Assembly: GCF_900108085.1 (NCBI RefSeq)
Contig: NZ_FNVR01000024.1
Location: 1 to 62,770, forward strand
From: Algoriphagus boritolerans DSM 17298 = JCM 18970
GTDB taxonomy: Bacteria; Bacteroidota; Bacteroidia; Cytophagales; Cyclobacteriaceae
Length of the DNA stretch: 62,770 nt
Reading direction: 5' to 3'
Below are positions 52,810-62,580 of the stretch, in pieces (position 1 is the first letter of the stretch; every line of letters begins with the position of its first letter). Both the position numbers and the translations under genes were made by a program. The notes beneath the pieces were generated by a model. That model was not told where the DNA came from and made no database searches. It worked only from the letters and a program-made list of their open reading frames with translations.

Positions 52810-54138
52810 TTACTTATCTAAAAGTTCCTTGAATTCGTCGATTGAGATCTCCTTTTCGGTGAGATCAATTTTCTCCTGGACGAAAGCAAGTACCTTTTCG
52901 TTTTGGACGGAGGTCATCATGTTCATGTAATTTTGACCTTCTTTGCCTTTGAGGTAGTTGTCTACAAATATATCCATGCTTGCTTCCAATTGGGCTCCAA
53001 GGCCAGAAGAGGCAAACTGCTCACGAATCATTTCCTTGGTTTTTTCGATCACATCAGCGTGTTCAGCTTGGATGCTGTTTTCTTTAGCAATGTGATTTGA
53101 GATCAAAGACCAAGTCAATTGCTTTGCATAGATAGGGTATTCTTTCTCTACATCAGCTTCCGTCACTTTTCCTTCGTTGGCTCTGATTAGCCATTCTTTC
53201 AGAAATGCATCTGGAAGTTCTAAATTAGCTTTTTCTATCAGTACTTTTTTGAGCTCCTCTTCGGTGAACACTTTCGATTCGCGGTCGTAACTGCTCTGAA
53301 GTGTCTCCTTTACTTTTGCAATGAACTCCTCTTCTGAAGAAACTGTCTCAGGTCCAAAGATTTTGTCAAAAAATTCCTGATTTAGTTCCGCAGCTTCAGT
53401 TCGGTTGATGTTTTTCACCGTGAAAGTAAATGCACCTTTTGCTTCTTCTATTTCTTCATCTGTAAGCCCAAAAGCCTCAGACCACTCATCCTTTTTGACA
53501 TCTTTTGCTTCGAATTCGACCACAGCATCTTTGCTTAGGCCAATGAATTTGCCCGAAAACTTTTTGGAAAGCTTGGAAAGAGGAAGAGAAAGTGTTTTTT
53601 CAAATTCTCCTTCAGCTGCTTTTAAGTCCCCGTAGATAGTATCATTTGCTTCGCTTACTTCCGGATTGGTGCTGTTTCCGTATTGAGATTTCAGATTATC
53701 AATAGTCTCGTTGATCAACTTATCATCCACCTTGATAGCATATTTGACTCCTTTGGTTTTATTGTCCAAAGCAAGGTTAATTGATTCAACGAAACCTATT
53801 TTGTATTCGAAGTCAAAGCCTTTTTGTGTCTTCCAGTCGATGGAATTATTTTCTTTTTCGACAGGCAGCGGCTCTCCAAGAATTCTAAAAGTTTGTTCTT
53901 TTAGGTAGCTGTTCAGTGATTCACCCAAGATAGCATTGATTTCATCGACTAAAATGGAAACACCGTACATTCCTTTAACCATGGAAATCGGGGCTTTTCC
54001 GGGACGGAAACCTTTGATGACTGCCTTTTTTGCGTAATCCTTTAGTTTGGCATCAACTTTTGGTTGATAATCTGCTTCGTTTAGCGTAATTTTAATAGAT
54101 GCCTGATTTGCTGAATGCTTGTCTAATGTAATTTCCAA
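52810..54138 (-). CDS. tig: Trigger factor
   Basis: 442 residues, ribosome-associated chaperone. The ribosome-binding signature GFRPGKAP lies at about residues 44-51. The middle region is the weak PPIase-like domain of Bacteroidota (about 150-260), and the C-terminal helical domain contains REQFASSGLGAQLEASMDIF. It binds nascent chains at the ribosome exit tunnel. The start ATG at 54,138 opens MEITLDKHSAN, normal for the family in this phylum. It is the first gene of the tig-clpP-clpX series, with the MITE in between. Confidence 0.95.
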   Translation of the reverse strand: MEITLDKHSANQASIKITLNEADYQPKVDAKLKDYAKKAVIKGFRPGKAPISMVKGMYGVSILVDEINAILGESLNSYLKEQTFRILGEPLPVEKENNSIDWKTQKGFDFEYKIGFVESINLALDNKTKGVKYAIKVDDKLINETIDNLKSQYGNSTNPEVSEANDTIYGDLKAAEGEFEKTLSLPLSKLSKKFSGKFIGLSKDAVVEFEAKDVKKDEWSEAFGLTDEEIEEAKGAFTFTVKNINRTEAAELNQEFFDKIFGPETVSSEEEFIAKVKETLQSSYDRESKVFTEEELKKVLIEKANLELPDAFLKEWLIRANEGKVTEADVEKEYPIYAKQLTWSLISNHIAKENSIQAEHADVIEKTKEMIREQFASSGLGAQLEASMDIFVDNYLKGKEGQNYMNMMTSVQNEKVLAFVQEKIDLTEKEISIDEFKELLDK

Positions 54139-54229
54139 GGTGTATAAAATTAAACAGATGATGAACTAAAAACCCCCAATCGCTTTCCTGTCTGATCAAA
54201 AACAGTAGAGTGATTGAGGGCTTGTGTTG

Positions 54230-54311
54230 TGCGGATAGAGGGACTCGAACCCCCATGCCTCGCGGCGCTAGATCCTAAGTCTAGTGCGTCTACCAATTTC
54301 GCCACATCCGC
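54230..54311 (-). tRNA. tRNA-Leu (anticodon UAG)
   Basis: On the minus strand the sequence folds into a class II tRNA. Acceptor GCGGATG pairs with TATCCGC, the D arm includes TGGTAGACGC, and the anticodon stem CTAGA/TCTAG holds the loop CTTAGGA with anticodon TAG. A long variable arm and the T arm GGGGG-TTCGAGT-CCCTC follow. The discriminator is A, and CCA is not encoded. It reads the Leu codon CUA. Confidence 0.95.
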
Positions 54312-54477
54312 ATTGGATTCAATCAGACCGAGTTTATTTGATCAATGATCTCGTTTTCCAATTGTGGATGCGAAGGTAAAAACATTCTCTTATTTTTCAC
54401 ATATGTCGGAAAAAATATTTCCAAAAAATGTGGAATGATCGAATCCATGTCCCTATTTTGAATAAAAATCTACCCTA

Positions 54478-56694
54478 ATGATCCCTGTGGATATAGAAGA
54501 AGAGCGCAAAGAAATTCTAAAACGGTATCGAAAACTGCTCAAACAAGCTAAGCCTATTTTAAAACCCGGTGATACCAAGCAAATTAAAAAGGCTTTTAAT
54601 ATTTCACTTGAAGCGCACAAGGACATGCGTCGAAAGTCAGGAGAACCTTACATCTACCACCCGCTTGAGGTAGCCTTGGTATGTGTGGAGGAGATTGGTT
54701 TGGGGACAACATCCATTATTTCCGCATTGCTTCACGATGTAGTCGAGGATACCGATCTGGAACTTGAGGATATTGAGCGGGAGTTTGGGCATAAAGTCAT
54801 GACCATCATTGATGGGCTCACTAAGATTTCGGGGGTTTTTGATTACGGCAGTTCGCAACAAGCAGAGAATTTCCGAAAAATGCTGCTTACCCTGTCTGAC
54901 GATGTCAGGGTAATCCTCATCAAACTGGCAGATCGCCTCAATAATATGAGGACATTGTCCAGTATGCCTCGTCACAAGCAGTTGAAGATTGCTTCTGAGA
55001 CCATGTACCTCTATGCACCCCTTGCTCATCGTTTGGGTCTGTATGCCATTAAGTCCGAACTAGAAGATCTTTACCTCAAGTATACCGATACGGATACTTA
55101 TCAGGAAATCGTAAAGAAGATTAATGAATCTAAAATCTATCGGAATAAATTCATCAAATCCTTCATTCAGCCGATAGAGGATGAGTTGAACAAGCAAGGA
55201 TTTAAATTTATAATCAAGGGAAGACCAAAATCCGTGTATTCCATCTTTAATAAGATGAAAAAGCAGGGAATTCCTTTCGAGGAAGTTTACGATCTTTTTG
55301 CGGTTCGGATCATCATTCAAAGCCAGCTCGAAAACGAAAAGGCAGACTGTTGGCAGGTGTATTCCATCGTTACCGATTTTTATAGACCTAATCCGGACAG
55401 ACTTCGTGATTGGATTAGCACACCGAGGTCAAATGGCTACGAATCCCTACACACCACGGTGATGAGTAATACCGGACAATGGGTCGAAGTGCAGATTCGA
55501 ACAGATAGAATGGATGAAATTGCAGAGCGGGGTTATGCTGCCCACTGGAAATATAAAGAAAAAGATCACCAAGGTAAGTCCGTTTCTGGGCTAGACGACT
55601 GGATAAGCCAAGTTAGGAGCATTTTGGAGTCCAATGACGGTAATGCCATTGAATTTATGGATGATTTCCGGGGAAATTTATTCCATGACGAAGTTTTTGT
55701 TTTCACTCCAAAGGGGGATCTGAAAGTTCTTCCTATTGGTGCCACCGCTTTGGATTTTGCTTTTGAAATCCACACTGAAATCGGTGCCAAATGCATCGGA
55801 GCTAAAGTCAATCAGCGTCTTGTTCCTATCAGTCATGTGTTAAAGAATGGGGATCAAGTAGAAATCCTTACCTCAAACAAACAGAAACCTACGGAAGACT
55901 GGCTTAACAATGTCGTCACCTCTCGGGCCAAAGCCAAAATTAAAGACGCACTTCGGGAGGAAAAGAAATCCGCAATCCTCGATGGAAGGGAGATAGTCCA
56001 ACGTAAGTTGAAAGCTATGAAGATGGAGTTCAACTCGGAGCGGGTAGAGCAGCTTCGCGCTTATTTTGAACTGAAGACTGCCAATGAATTTTATTACCGT
56101 GTAGGAAAGGGCATAATAGACCCCACCTCGATCAAGTCTTTCAAGGATTTCAAGGAGAATCAAAAACGGAATAGTAAGGTCGGTGAGAAAGTAAAGGATG
56201 AAACTTCGTTCACCAAAGAGATCAAAAGCCTCAAAGGCTCCGAGCACGATCAGCTTCTGATCGGTGAGGATATGGATGTGGTGGATTATATTTTAGCTAA
56301 ATGCTGCAATCCCATTCCAGGAGATGATGTGTTTGGTTTTGTTACCATCAACGAAGGAATTAAGATCCACCGAACGTCTTGTCCCAATGCATTGGAGCTT
56401 TTGTCCAACCATGGTAATCGTGTGATCAAAGCACGATGGACGAGTCAAAAGGAAATTGCTTTTTTGGCGGGACTGAGAATATTGGGTACGGATCGGGTCG
56501 GATTGATCAACGATGTCACCAAAGTCATATCCAATGAATTGAAAGTAAATATGCGTTCAATCACTGTGGATTCCGACGCGGGGATATTTGAGGGTACGAT
56601 CAAACTTTACGTCCATAGTACTGAGCACCTAAATCAACTCATCAAGAATCTCCAGCAAGTAGAGGGGATTATCAAAATTTCCCGCTTTGACTAA
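54478..56694 (+). CDS. Bifunctional (p)ppGpp synthetase/hydrolase, RelA/SpoT family
   Basis: 738 residues with the full long-RSH order. HD hydrolase domain (about 45-200; YIYHPLEVALV and ALLHDVVEDTD carry the metal-binding His and His-Asp), synthetase domain (about 240-360; GRPKSVYSIFNKM, DLFAVRII, STPRSNGYESLHTTV), TGS domain (about 400-465; VFVFTPKGDLKVLPIGATALDFA), a Cys-containing linker (AKCCNPIPGDD) and a C-terminal ACT domain (about 665-735). Both catalytic halves keep their key residues, so it probably makes and removes the stringent-response alarmone. It is followed by a Fur-type regulator and a STAS protein on the same strand. Confidence 0.96.
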   Translation: MIPVDIEEERKEILKRYRKLLKQAKPILKPGDTKQIKKAFNISLEAHKDMRRKSGEPYIYHPLEVALVCVEEIGLGTTSIISALLHDVVEDTDLELEDIEREFGHKVMTIIDGLTKISGVFDYGSSQQAENFRKMLLTLSDDVRVILIKLADRLNNMRTLSSMPRHKQLKIASETMYLYAPLAHRLGLYAIKSELEDLYLKYTDTDTYQEIVKKINESKIYRNKFIKSFIQPIEDELNKQGFKFIIKGRPKSVYSIFNKMKKQGIPFEEVYDLFAVRIIIQSQLENEKADCWQVYSIVTDFYRPNPDRLRDWISTPRSNGYESLHTTVMSNTGQWVEVQIRTDRMDEIAERGYAAHWKYKEKDHQGKSVSGLDDWISQVRSILESNDGNAIEFMDDFRGNLFHDEVFVFTPKGDLKVLPIGATALDFAFEIHTEIGAKCIGAKVNQRLVPISHVLKNGDQVEILTSNKQKPTEDWLNNVVTSRAKAKIKDALREEKKSAILDGREIVQRKLKAMKMEFNSERVEQLRAYFELKTANEFYYRVGKGIIDPTSIKSFKDFKENQKRNSKVGEKVKDETSFTKEIKSLKGSEHDQLLIGEDMDVVDYILAKCCNPIPGDDVFGFVTINEGIKIHRTSCPNALELLSNHGNRVIKARWTSQKEIAFLAGLRILGTDRVGLINDVTKVISNELKVNMRSITVDSDAGIFEGTIKLYVHSTEHLNQLIKNLQQVEGIIKISRFD

Positions 56695-56742
56695 TGGAAT
56701 CATTTGTAGATTGCAAAAGTTATACTTGAAAAAACGCAGAAA

Positions 56743-57210
56743 ATGGCTTTGAATACCACCCATTTCGAAGAAGTAAAAAAGATATTTACCGCATATCTTG
56801 AGAATAAAAAGCTCCGAAAAACTCCAGAACGCTATGCGATTTTGGAAGAAATTTATAGCCGGACTGGCCATTTTGATGTAGAGGGACTTTACATCAGTAT
56901 GAAAAACAAAAACTACCGGGTCAGCAGGGCTACTGTGTATAATACCTTAGACTTATTGGTGGAATGCGATTTAGTGACCAAGCATCAGTTTGGAAAGAAT
57001 TTGGCGCAATTTGAAAAATCCTATGGATTCAAGCAGCATGATCATTTGATCTGTGTGGAATGTAACAAAGTGATGGAGTTTTGTGACCCTCGTATCCAAA
57101 ACATCCAAAATACCGTAGGAGAGATTTTGAATTTCCAGGTGCTGCATCACTCTTTGATTCTCTACGGAAATTGTACAAAAGAAACGTGTGAAAACAGAAA
57201 TGAGAACTAA
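56743..57210 (+). CDS. Fur family transcriptional regulator
   Basis: 155 residues. The N-terminal winged helix ([21 protein letters not shown] ... [15 protein letters not shown], about 20-85) is followed by the metal-binding dimer domain with [18 protein letters not shown], an intact CxxC, and a second Cys pair CTKETC at the C-terminus. These ligands indicate a structural zinc site. It could respond to iron, zinc or peroxide; the sequence does not decide. The next gene starts with no gap. Confidence 0.92.
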   Translation: MALNTTHFEEVKKIFTAYLENKKLRKTPERYAILEEIYSRTGHFDVEGLYISMKNKNYRVSRATVYNTLDLLVECDLVTKHQFGKNLAQFEKSYGFKQHDHLICVECNKVMEFCDPRIQNIQNTVGEILNFQVLHHSLILYGNCTKETCENRNEN

Positions 57211-57552
57211 ATGAAACTTACTTATTCCACCCAAAAAGATGAAAAGGCCGATTATCTTTTCATTCAGGGAGATTTAATTGGTGATGAAGTCGGGCCAAAA
57301 CTAGTCGAAGTTGTATCAGATGCCATTCAGGATGGTGCTAAAACTTTTGTGATAGACTTAAGTGAGGTTCGGTATATTAGTTCCAGCGGAATTGGACTGC
57401 TGATCACCATGCTGACCAAAATGCGGAATGCCGGAGGTGAAGTCTACCTAACAGCCCCCTCAGAGCATGTCAAAAAACTCTTAATCATCACCAAGTTGAA
57501 TAATATCTTTACGGTCTATGATTCGGTGGATGATTTCAAATCGAAAAATTGA
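57211..57552 (+). CDS. STAS domain protein (anti-sigma factor antagonist type)
   Basis: 113 residues forming one STAS domain: FVIDLSEVRYISSSGIGLLI (the Ser cluster near residue 57 is the usual phosphorylation site) and then MRNAGGEVYLTAPSEHVKKL. Such proteins act in partner-switching pathways with a serine kinase or phosphatase, but no such partner is encoded nearby. The ATG directly follows the Fur-family stop (no gap), and a terminator follows the gene. Confidence 0.92.
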   Translation: MKLTYSTQKDEKADYLFIQGDLIGDEVGPKLVEVVSDAIQDGAKTFVIDLSEVRYISSSGIGLLITMLTKMRNAGGEVYLTAPSEHVKKLLIITKLNNIFTVYDSVDDFKSKN

Positions 57553-57556
57553 TTAG

Positions 57557-57580
57557 AAGCCCATTGCGGGGCTTTTTTTA
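57557..57580 (+). terminator. Terminator after the STAS gene
   Basis: AAGCCC (57,557-57,562) and GGGCTT (57,569-57,574), loop of 6, then T to 57,579. Confidence 0.8.
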
Positions 57581-57641
57581 TTTTTAGTCTATTCCCTAGA
57601 ATAATTATATGATTCTTTGCCAGTAAGTGAAAATGGCCTCA

Positions 57642-57714
57642 TCCCGATAGTTATCGGGACCGGCCACCGGGTTTAGGGATTTTTAAGGAGGGGACACCGA
57701 GCGAAGTCGAGGTG
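57642..57714. repeat. Intergenic hairpins TCCCGATA and CACC-GAGCGAAGTCGA-GGTG
   Basis: TCCCGATA (57,642-57,649) and TATCGGGA (57,652-57,659) form an 8-bp stem. CACC (57,695-57,698) and GGTG (57,711-57,714) enclose the core GAGCGAAGTCGA. The first is related to the hairpin at 30,005 and the second to the core inside the MITE at 52,699-52,710. They lie between a terminator and purA. Confidence 0.7.
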
Positions 57715-57850
57715 GAGTTAAAGAATATTTGGCTACTGGTATAATTCCGTATATCCATAAATAATTACCTCGTTTCCCTTGGTTTTCTTTGCCCTTATCG
57801 CAAATTTCGCCCTTTAAAAAATTCGATTAACCGATAAGACTGCACATCAA

Positions 57851-59122
57851 ATGAAGATGGATGTATTGCTGGGTCTCCAGTGGGGAGATGAAGGAAAAGG
57901 TAAAATAGTGGACGTGTTGGCTCCTCAATATGAGGTGGTTGCCCGATTCCAAGGCGGTCCAAATGCGGGCCACACGCTGGAATTTGACGGAATCAAACAC
58001 GTACTCCATCAGATTCCTTCGGGGATTTTCAGACCTCAGATCCTGAATATCATCGGAAACGGTGTGGTACTAGATCCCATTGTTCTCAAAAAAGAAATTG
58101 ATGCTTTGGAGAAATTTTCCATTGATTACAAAAAGAATTTGTTGATCTCAAAGAAGGCTACTATTATCATTCCTACCCATAAACTGTTGGATGTTGCGCT
58201 GGAAACAGCGAAAGGAGATAAAAAAATCGGATCGACGCTCAAAGGCATCGGACCCACTTATCAGGATAAGATTGGTCGGGTCGCACTGCGGGTTGGCGAT
58301 ATTCACAGTCCGAATTTTAGAGAGAAGTACGATACGCTGGTAGAAAAGCACAAAACCATTCTTTCTTTCTACAGCCATCCTTTGGATGGTTTGGCGGAAA
58401 TGGAAGCACAGTTTTTTGCAGCAGTTGAGTTTTTCAAAACACTGAATCTGATCGACAGTGAGTACCTCGTTAATGATGCCTTGAATGCCGATAAGAAAAT
58501 TTTAGCGGAAGGTGCACAAGGCTCCTTACTTGATGTGGACTTTGGCAGTTATCCATTTGTAACAAGTAGTACGACCATGGCTGCCGGTGTATGCACTGGT
58601 CTTGGCGTAGCTCCTTCTAAAATCGGAGAGGTCTTTGGTATTTTCAAGGCGTATTGTACGCGCGTGGGAAGTGGACCTTTTCCAACGGAACTTTTCGATG
58701 TTGAGGGTGAGGCGATACGTAAAGAAGGTAATGAATTTGGAAGTACCACAGGGAGACCGAGAAGGTGTGGATGGTTGGATTTACCTGCCTTGCGCTATTC
58801 AATCATGATCAATGGAGTGACACAGCTATTTATGACGAAAGCCGATGTTTTGAATATTTTTGAAGAAATCAAAGTCTGTACGCATTACGAATTACCAAAT
58901 GGCGATCGGATTGATCGGTTAAGTTTTGAAATTTCCGAATTGCATGTTCAACCCGCTTACAAAGTATTCAAAGGATGGAATTGTTCTTTGGCAGCTGTGA
59001 GGTCTTACGATGAGTTCCCGGTAAAATTGAAGGACTACGTTTCCTATTTGGAAGAAGAACTTCAAGTTCCGATCAAATTGGTTTCGGTAGGACCTGATCG
59101 TGTTCAGACTATTTTTAGATAA
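57851..59122 (+). CDS. purA: Adenylosuccinate synthetase
   Basis: 423 residues. GTP-binding GLQWGDEGKGKIVDVL at the N-terminus (catalytic Asp and Lys in GDEGKGK), then RFQGGPNAGHTLEF, IIGNGVVLDP, KGIGPTYQDKIGR, EGAQGSLLDVDFGSYPF and GSTTGRPRRCGWLDL are all family signatures. It joins IMP with aspartate, using GTP, in AMP synthesis. A strong terminator follows. Length is normal for the family. Confidence 0.97.
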   Translation: MKMDVLLGLQWGDEGKGKIVDVLAPQYEVVARFQGGPNAGHTLEFDGIKHVLHQIPSGIFRPQILNIIGNGVVLDPIVLKKEIDALEKFSIDYKKNLLISKKATIIIPTHKLLDVALETAKGDKKIGSTLKGIGPTYQDKIGRVALRVGDIHSPNFREKYDTLVEKHKTILSFYSHPLDGLAEMEAQFFAAVEFFKTLNLIDSEYLVNDALNADKKILAEGAQGSLLDVDFGSYPFVTSSTTMAAGVCTGLGVAPSKIGEVFGIFKAYCTRVGSGPFPTELFDVEGEAIRKEGNEFGSTTGRPRRCGWLDLPALRYSIMINGVTQLFMTKADVLNIFEEIKVCTHYELPNGDRIDRLSFEISELHVQPAYKVFKGWNCSLAAVRSYDEFPVKLKDYVSYLEEELQVPIKLVSVGPDRVQTIFR

Positions 59123-59140
59123 AAAATTGAGACAATTTCC

Positions 59141-59175
59141 AAAAGCTCCTAAGTTCTCCTTAGGAGCTTTTGTTT
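59141..59175 (+). terminator. Terminator of purA
   Basis: AAAAGCTCCTAAG (59,141-59,153) and CTTAGGAGCTTTT (59,159-59,171) form a perfect 13-bp stem with a 5-base loop, followed by a T-rich stretch. Confidence 0.9.
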
Positions 59176-59212
59176 TCTAGCCCCATTGTCATTTATTTAG
59201 GACTCTAAAGAT

Positions 59213-61564
59213 TTGGCATTGAAGGGCAACTTGAGAATTTGGACCATTTTATTTTTTGCTTTGCTTGGAATTGAAGCAAAAGCACAAATTGGATTTCCAT
59301 ATTGTGAAACTTTTCAGACTGAAAGTACGTTTGCGGAAACTCTTTTTGGTGAATCGGTTGATTTGACTGGAGGTGTATTGAGATTGACTGCAAACCTGAA
59401 TAATCAAAATGGGTATGTTTATATAGATGTGCCTTTTCCTTCCACCTATGGGATCAAGGTTGAATTTGAGTATTTCATGTATGGGGGCACGGGAGCAGAT
59501 GGACTTTCTGTGTTTTTATTTGATGCTGATGTGTCCAATTTTGCTCCGGGTGGATTTGGAGGTTCTCTGGGCTATGCACAGCGAAATGAGCAGCCGGGAT
59601 TAACTGGAGCCTATCTGGGTCTGGGTTTTGATGCCTTTGGCAAATACAGCAATACCTCCGAGGGCAAAAACGGAGGATTTCTACAGGGCTCAACCGCCTT
59701 GTTCCCCAATAGCATTACCCTGCGAAAGGGGGGAAGTGGATTTTCCGGCTATGATTATGTGATAGGCAAAATTACCCAAAATCCACCTGCAGGCGCAAAC
59801 GACTTGGCGCTAGACGTGCAGTATCGTTTTCCGCTAAGTTCTGGCGGGCAGGGGACTCAGCGTGTCGAAGAATCCAGTGAAGTAGGCTATCGCAAAGTAT
59901 TTTTAGAATTAGAGCCCCACCCTTCTGGAATAGGATATTTGGTCAAACTTGAGATGGAGGTAACCACCGAGGTAGGAAATCCTAGGCTGGTGACGATTTT
60001 TCAGGGAGCTTCATTTCCTTATGCTGCTCCCAAGGATTTAAAGATTGGATTTGCTGCTTCCACAGGAGAATCGACCAACTTCCATGAAATTCGGAATTTG
60101 GTCGTGGAGGTTTCGGCCGACGATTCATTGAAGAATCCCGAAGGGAGTGATCTTACCGATTTCACCTCCTGTGCTGGCCAAGAAAACCAATTTTACATCA
60201 CGGATCAGCAAGTGGTCTTACCCAATGAGAATAGTGTCATTAGATGTCTACAACTCTATGAATCACTGGAAGACATCAAAGCAGAAAGTGAGGATATTTG
60301 TGCTCAGGCTCGATGCTTAGAGCAGAACAGGGTGCTGATTTTACCACAGGGTACGTTTATAGCAAGTGATGAAGAAGAAGGAGGATTTACTTTTTCTCCG
60401 AAGGAGGAATTTGTCGACCAAGAGGTGACAGTTTTTTACACCATAACCGATAGTTATGGAAAGACTTCTAAGGGAAATTCGATAACTATTGCCATTCAAG
60501 AATCTCCACAGCCTATAAGTTTATTAATAGCTGGAGAAAACGAACCCGTTGATCAAATTAATATCTGTGGAGGAGATGAAGTTTCTTTCATTGGGATTGG
60601 TGATGAAGCATACGAGCGCTTTGAATGGTATAAGGATGGTGTTTTAATAGAAAGCGAAACTCAAAACACGTTCATGACAGGAGAACCTGGAGAATATGAA
60701 GTTTTAGGTTACAACCGAAAAAATTGCCCTGCTATCAGCAATAAAGTCATTGTTGCATTGCCTGACTTACCGGTATTGGAAGTAGGATCGCCTGTAGTAG
60801 GCTGCCTGACTGGGCAAGTCGTTGATATTACCAGTCAGATTAGTGGATATGATCCGATTACTTATGATTACCAGCTTACCGGGAATGGACTGATTTTGAT
60901 GGATGATGAATTGATGTCGGTTTCTCAATCGGGTCTTTACGAGCTAAAAGTTAAGCTTAAGAGTTTAGATTGTTACTCTGAACCAGTAGCTGTGGAGGTA
61001 TATATTCAGGAAACAGAGCTATTGATTGATTTTGATTTTGGAGTTCAAGGTACTGGGGTAAAAGATGAAGCAGGAGGGGGCGTATTTCCAAGTGATATCA
61101 TTCAGTTTACCGACTTGTCTGATGATAGAGCTATAAAATGGGAGTGGGATTTTGGAGACGGATCTTTTTCTCAGGATAAAAATCCAGTTCATGTCTTTGG
61201 CAAGAAGGGTGATTTCAATGTTAGTTTGGTTATTACAGACGAATATGGCTGTCAGCAAACAATATCCAAGGCCGTTTCAATCACACGTAGTTACCGTCTG
61301 ATGATTCCGACTGGATTTACACCTGGTGAGGGGGAAAATGGCACTTTTCTTCCAAAACAAAAGGGTTTAGTGAGTTTAGAGTTGTTAATTTTTAATATCT
61401 GGGGGGAAATGATATTCAGGACAGAAGATCTAGAGACTGAAGGCTGGGACGGTACACTAAATGGAAAATTACTTGATGCTGGACTTTTTGTCTACCGAGT
61501 CAATGGGGTGACAACGGAAGGTGAAAAAGTGAAAGAGAGTGGTAAATTCAGGCTAATAAGATGA
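59213..61564 (+). CDS. Lectin-like surface protein with PKD and type B T9SS domain
   Basis: 783 residues. Signal peptide ending IEAKAQ. Residues about 26-300 look like a legume/L-type lectin jelly roll (VEFEYFMYGGTGADGLSVF, then FGGSLGYAQRNEQPGLTGA and LGLGFDAFGKYSN). Cys-rich beta modules follow, then a PKD domain (about 610-690, IKWEWDFGDGSFSQDKNP, HVFGKKGDFNVSLVITD) and a type B T9SS domain at the C-terminus (MIPTGFTPGEGENGTF, GWDGTLNGKLLDAGLFVYRV). It is probably a secreted carbohydrate-binding adhesin. The start is a TTG at 59,213. Its stop overlaps the ATG of the PorP gene by 4 bases, so the two are translationally coupled. Confidence 0.88.
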   Translation: MALKGNLRIWTILFFALLGIEAKAQIGFPYCETFQTESTFAETLFGESVDLTGGVLRLTANLNNQNGYVYIDVPFPSTYGIKVEFEYFMYGGTGADGLSVFLFDADVSNFAPGGFGGSLGYAQRNEQPGLTGAYLGLGFDAFGKYSNTSEGKNGGFLQGSTALFPNSITLRKGGSGFSGYDYVIGKITQNPPAGANDLALDVQYRFPLSSGGQGTQRVEESSEVGYRKVFLELEPHPSGIGYLVKLEMEVTTEVGNPRLVTIFQGASFPYAAPKDLKIGFAASTGESTNFHEIRNLVVEVSADDSLKNPEGSDLTDFTSCAGQENQFYITDQQVVLPNENSVIRCLQLYESLEDIKAESEDICAQARCLEQNRVLILPQGTFIASDEEEGGFTFSPKEEFVDQEVTVFYTITDSYGKTSKGNSITIAIQESPQPISLLIAGENEPVDQINICGGDEVSFIGIGDEAYERFEWYKDGVLIESETQNTFMTGEPGEYEVLGYNRKNCPAISNKVIVALPDLPVLEVGSPVVGCLTGQVVDITSQISGYDPITYDYQLTGNGLILMDDELMSVSQSGLYELKVKLKSLDCYSEPVAVEVYIQETELLIDFDFGVQGTGVKDEAGGGVFPSDIIQFTDLSDDRAIKWEWDFGDGSFSQDKNPVHVFGKKGDFNVSLVITDEYGCQQTISKAVSITRSYRLMIPTGFTPGEGENGTFLPKQKGLVSLELLIFNIWGEMIFRTEDLETEGWDGTLNGKLLDAGLFVYRVNGVTTEGEKVKESGKFRLIR

Positions 61565-62580
61565 AACAAATCCTCTTTTTATTGGCTATTCAAATTTCAT
61601 GCTTTCATCTCTTCGCTCAGGATATTCAGTACAGTCAGTATTATGCCAATCCTCTTTATTTGAATCCGGCTTTCACTGGTAGTACCAGTTTGACAAGGGT
61701 TGGAGTTAATTTCAGAAATCAATGGCCCGCTTTGGATCAGAGTTTTGTAGCCTATACTGCCTATTTTGATCATTTTGAGGAGCGACTGAATTCCGGGTTT
61801 GGCTTGATCTTTCAGGGTGCTCAGGAATCTTTCACACAGACCAGTTTAAATGAAATTGGACTCGTGTATTCCTACAGGTTAAGGCTGAATGAGAAGAGTT
61901 ATATCCAAGCCGGTATGCAGGGGAGCTTTGTGGCTCGTGATGCGCTTTTTGATCGGGTGATATTGGGAACACAACTGAATATAGATACAGGCTTGATAAA
62001 TGGTTCGCCCGGAGAGGCTTTTGAAGGAGATAGCCAAATTAGGTCAGCGGATGCACACGCAGGTCTTTTATATTATGGTGAGAAATCTTGGTTTGGAGTA
62101 TCTGCCGCGCATTTGCTTGAGCCGGAGATTAGCTATCTGGCCGATAATACAAATCAGCTTCCCATTAAGTATGCTGTTCATGGCGGGTATCGATTCGACC
62201 TTGCTCCTGGAGATATCAATGAGTTTTTTAATAATACGGATCAGGAGCGGTCAGTTGCGGTAGGATTTAATTACAAGCAGCAAGGTGAGTTTTCTCAATT
62301 AGACCTTGGTGCCGAATTTTTCTTTGAGCCATTGGTTCTTGGACTTTGGTATAGGGGGATTCCTACCAAATATGAACTTCCAAATAATGAGTCATTGATA
62401 TTTTTGCTGGGAGTGAATCTTCCTTCAGGGCTTGAACTTGGATACAGTTTTGATTATGCCATTTCCAAGTTGGGATTTCTTTCTTCGGGCGGGGCACATG
62501 AGTTGTCAGTTAGATATGTTTTTTCATCAAAGGATCCTAGAAAGCGGTATTATCCCGAGTTACCTTCATTTAGATATTAA
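61561..62580 (+). CDS. PorP/SprF family T9SS outer-membrane protein
   Basis: 339 residues. Signal peptide ending FHLFAQ, then DIQYSQYYANPLYLNPAFTG, the PorP/SprF opening, and beta strands of an outer-membrane barrel. Near the end are LELGYSFDYAISKLG and GGAHELSVRYVF. It is a paralogue of the protein at 15,814. The ATG overlaps the upstream type B substrate gene (ATGA), which links it to secretion or anchoring of that lectin-like protein. The last 190 bases of the window after it contain no supported feature. Confidence 0.93.
   Translation: MKQILFLLAIQISCFHLFAQDIQYSQYYANPLYLNPAFTGSTSLTRVGVNFRNQWPALDQSFVAYTAYFDHFEERLNSGFGLIFQGAQESFTQTSLNEIGLVYSYRLRLNEKSYIQAGMQGSFVARDALFDRVILGTQLNIDTGLINGSPGEAFEGDSQIRSADAHAGLLYYGEKSWFGVSAAHLLEPEISYLADNTNQLPIKYAVHGGYRFDLAPGDINEFFNNTDQERSVAVGFNYKQQGEFSQLDLGAEFFFEPLVLGLWYRGIPTKYELPNNESLIFLLGVNLPSGLELGYSFDYAISKLGFLSSGGAHELSVRYVFSSKDPRKRYYPELPSFRY

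Noticed and set aside
54342..54477. Promoter for the RelA/SpoT gene at TATTTTGAA near 54,457
   Set aside because: The element is one base short of the consensus and has no -33 partner, so it is not distinguishable from AT-rich background.
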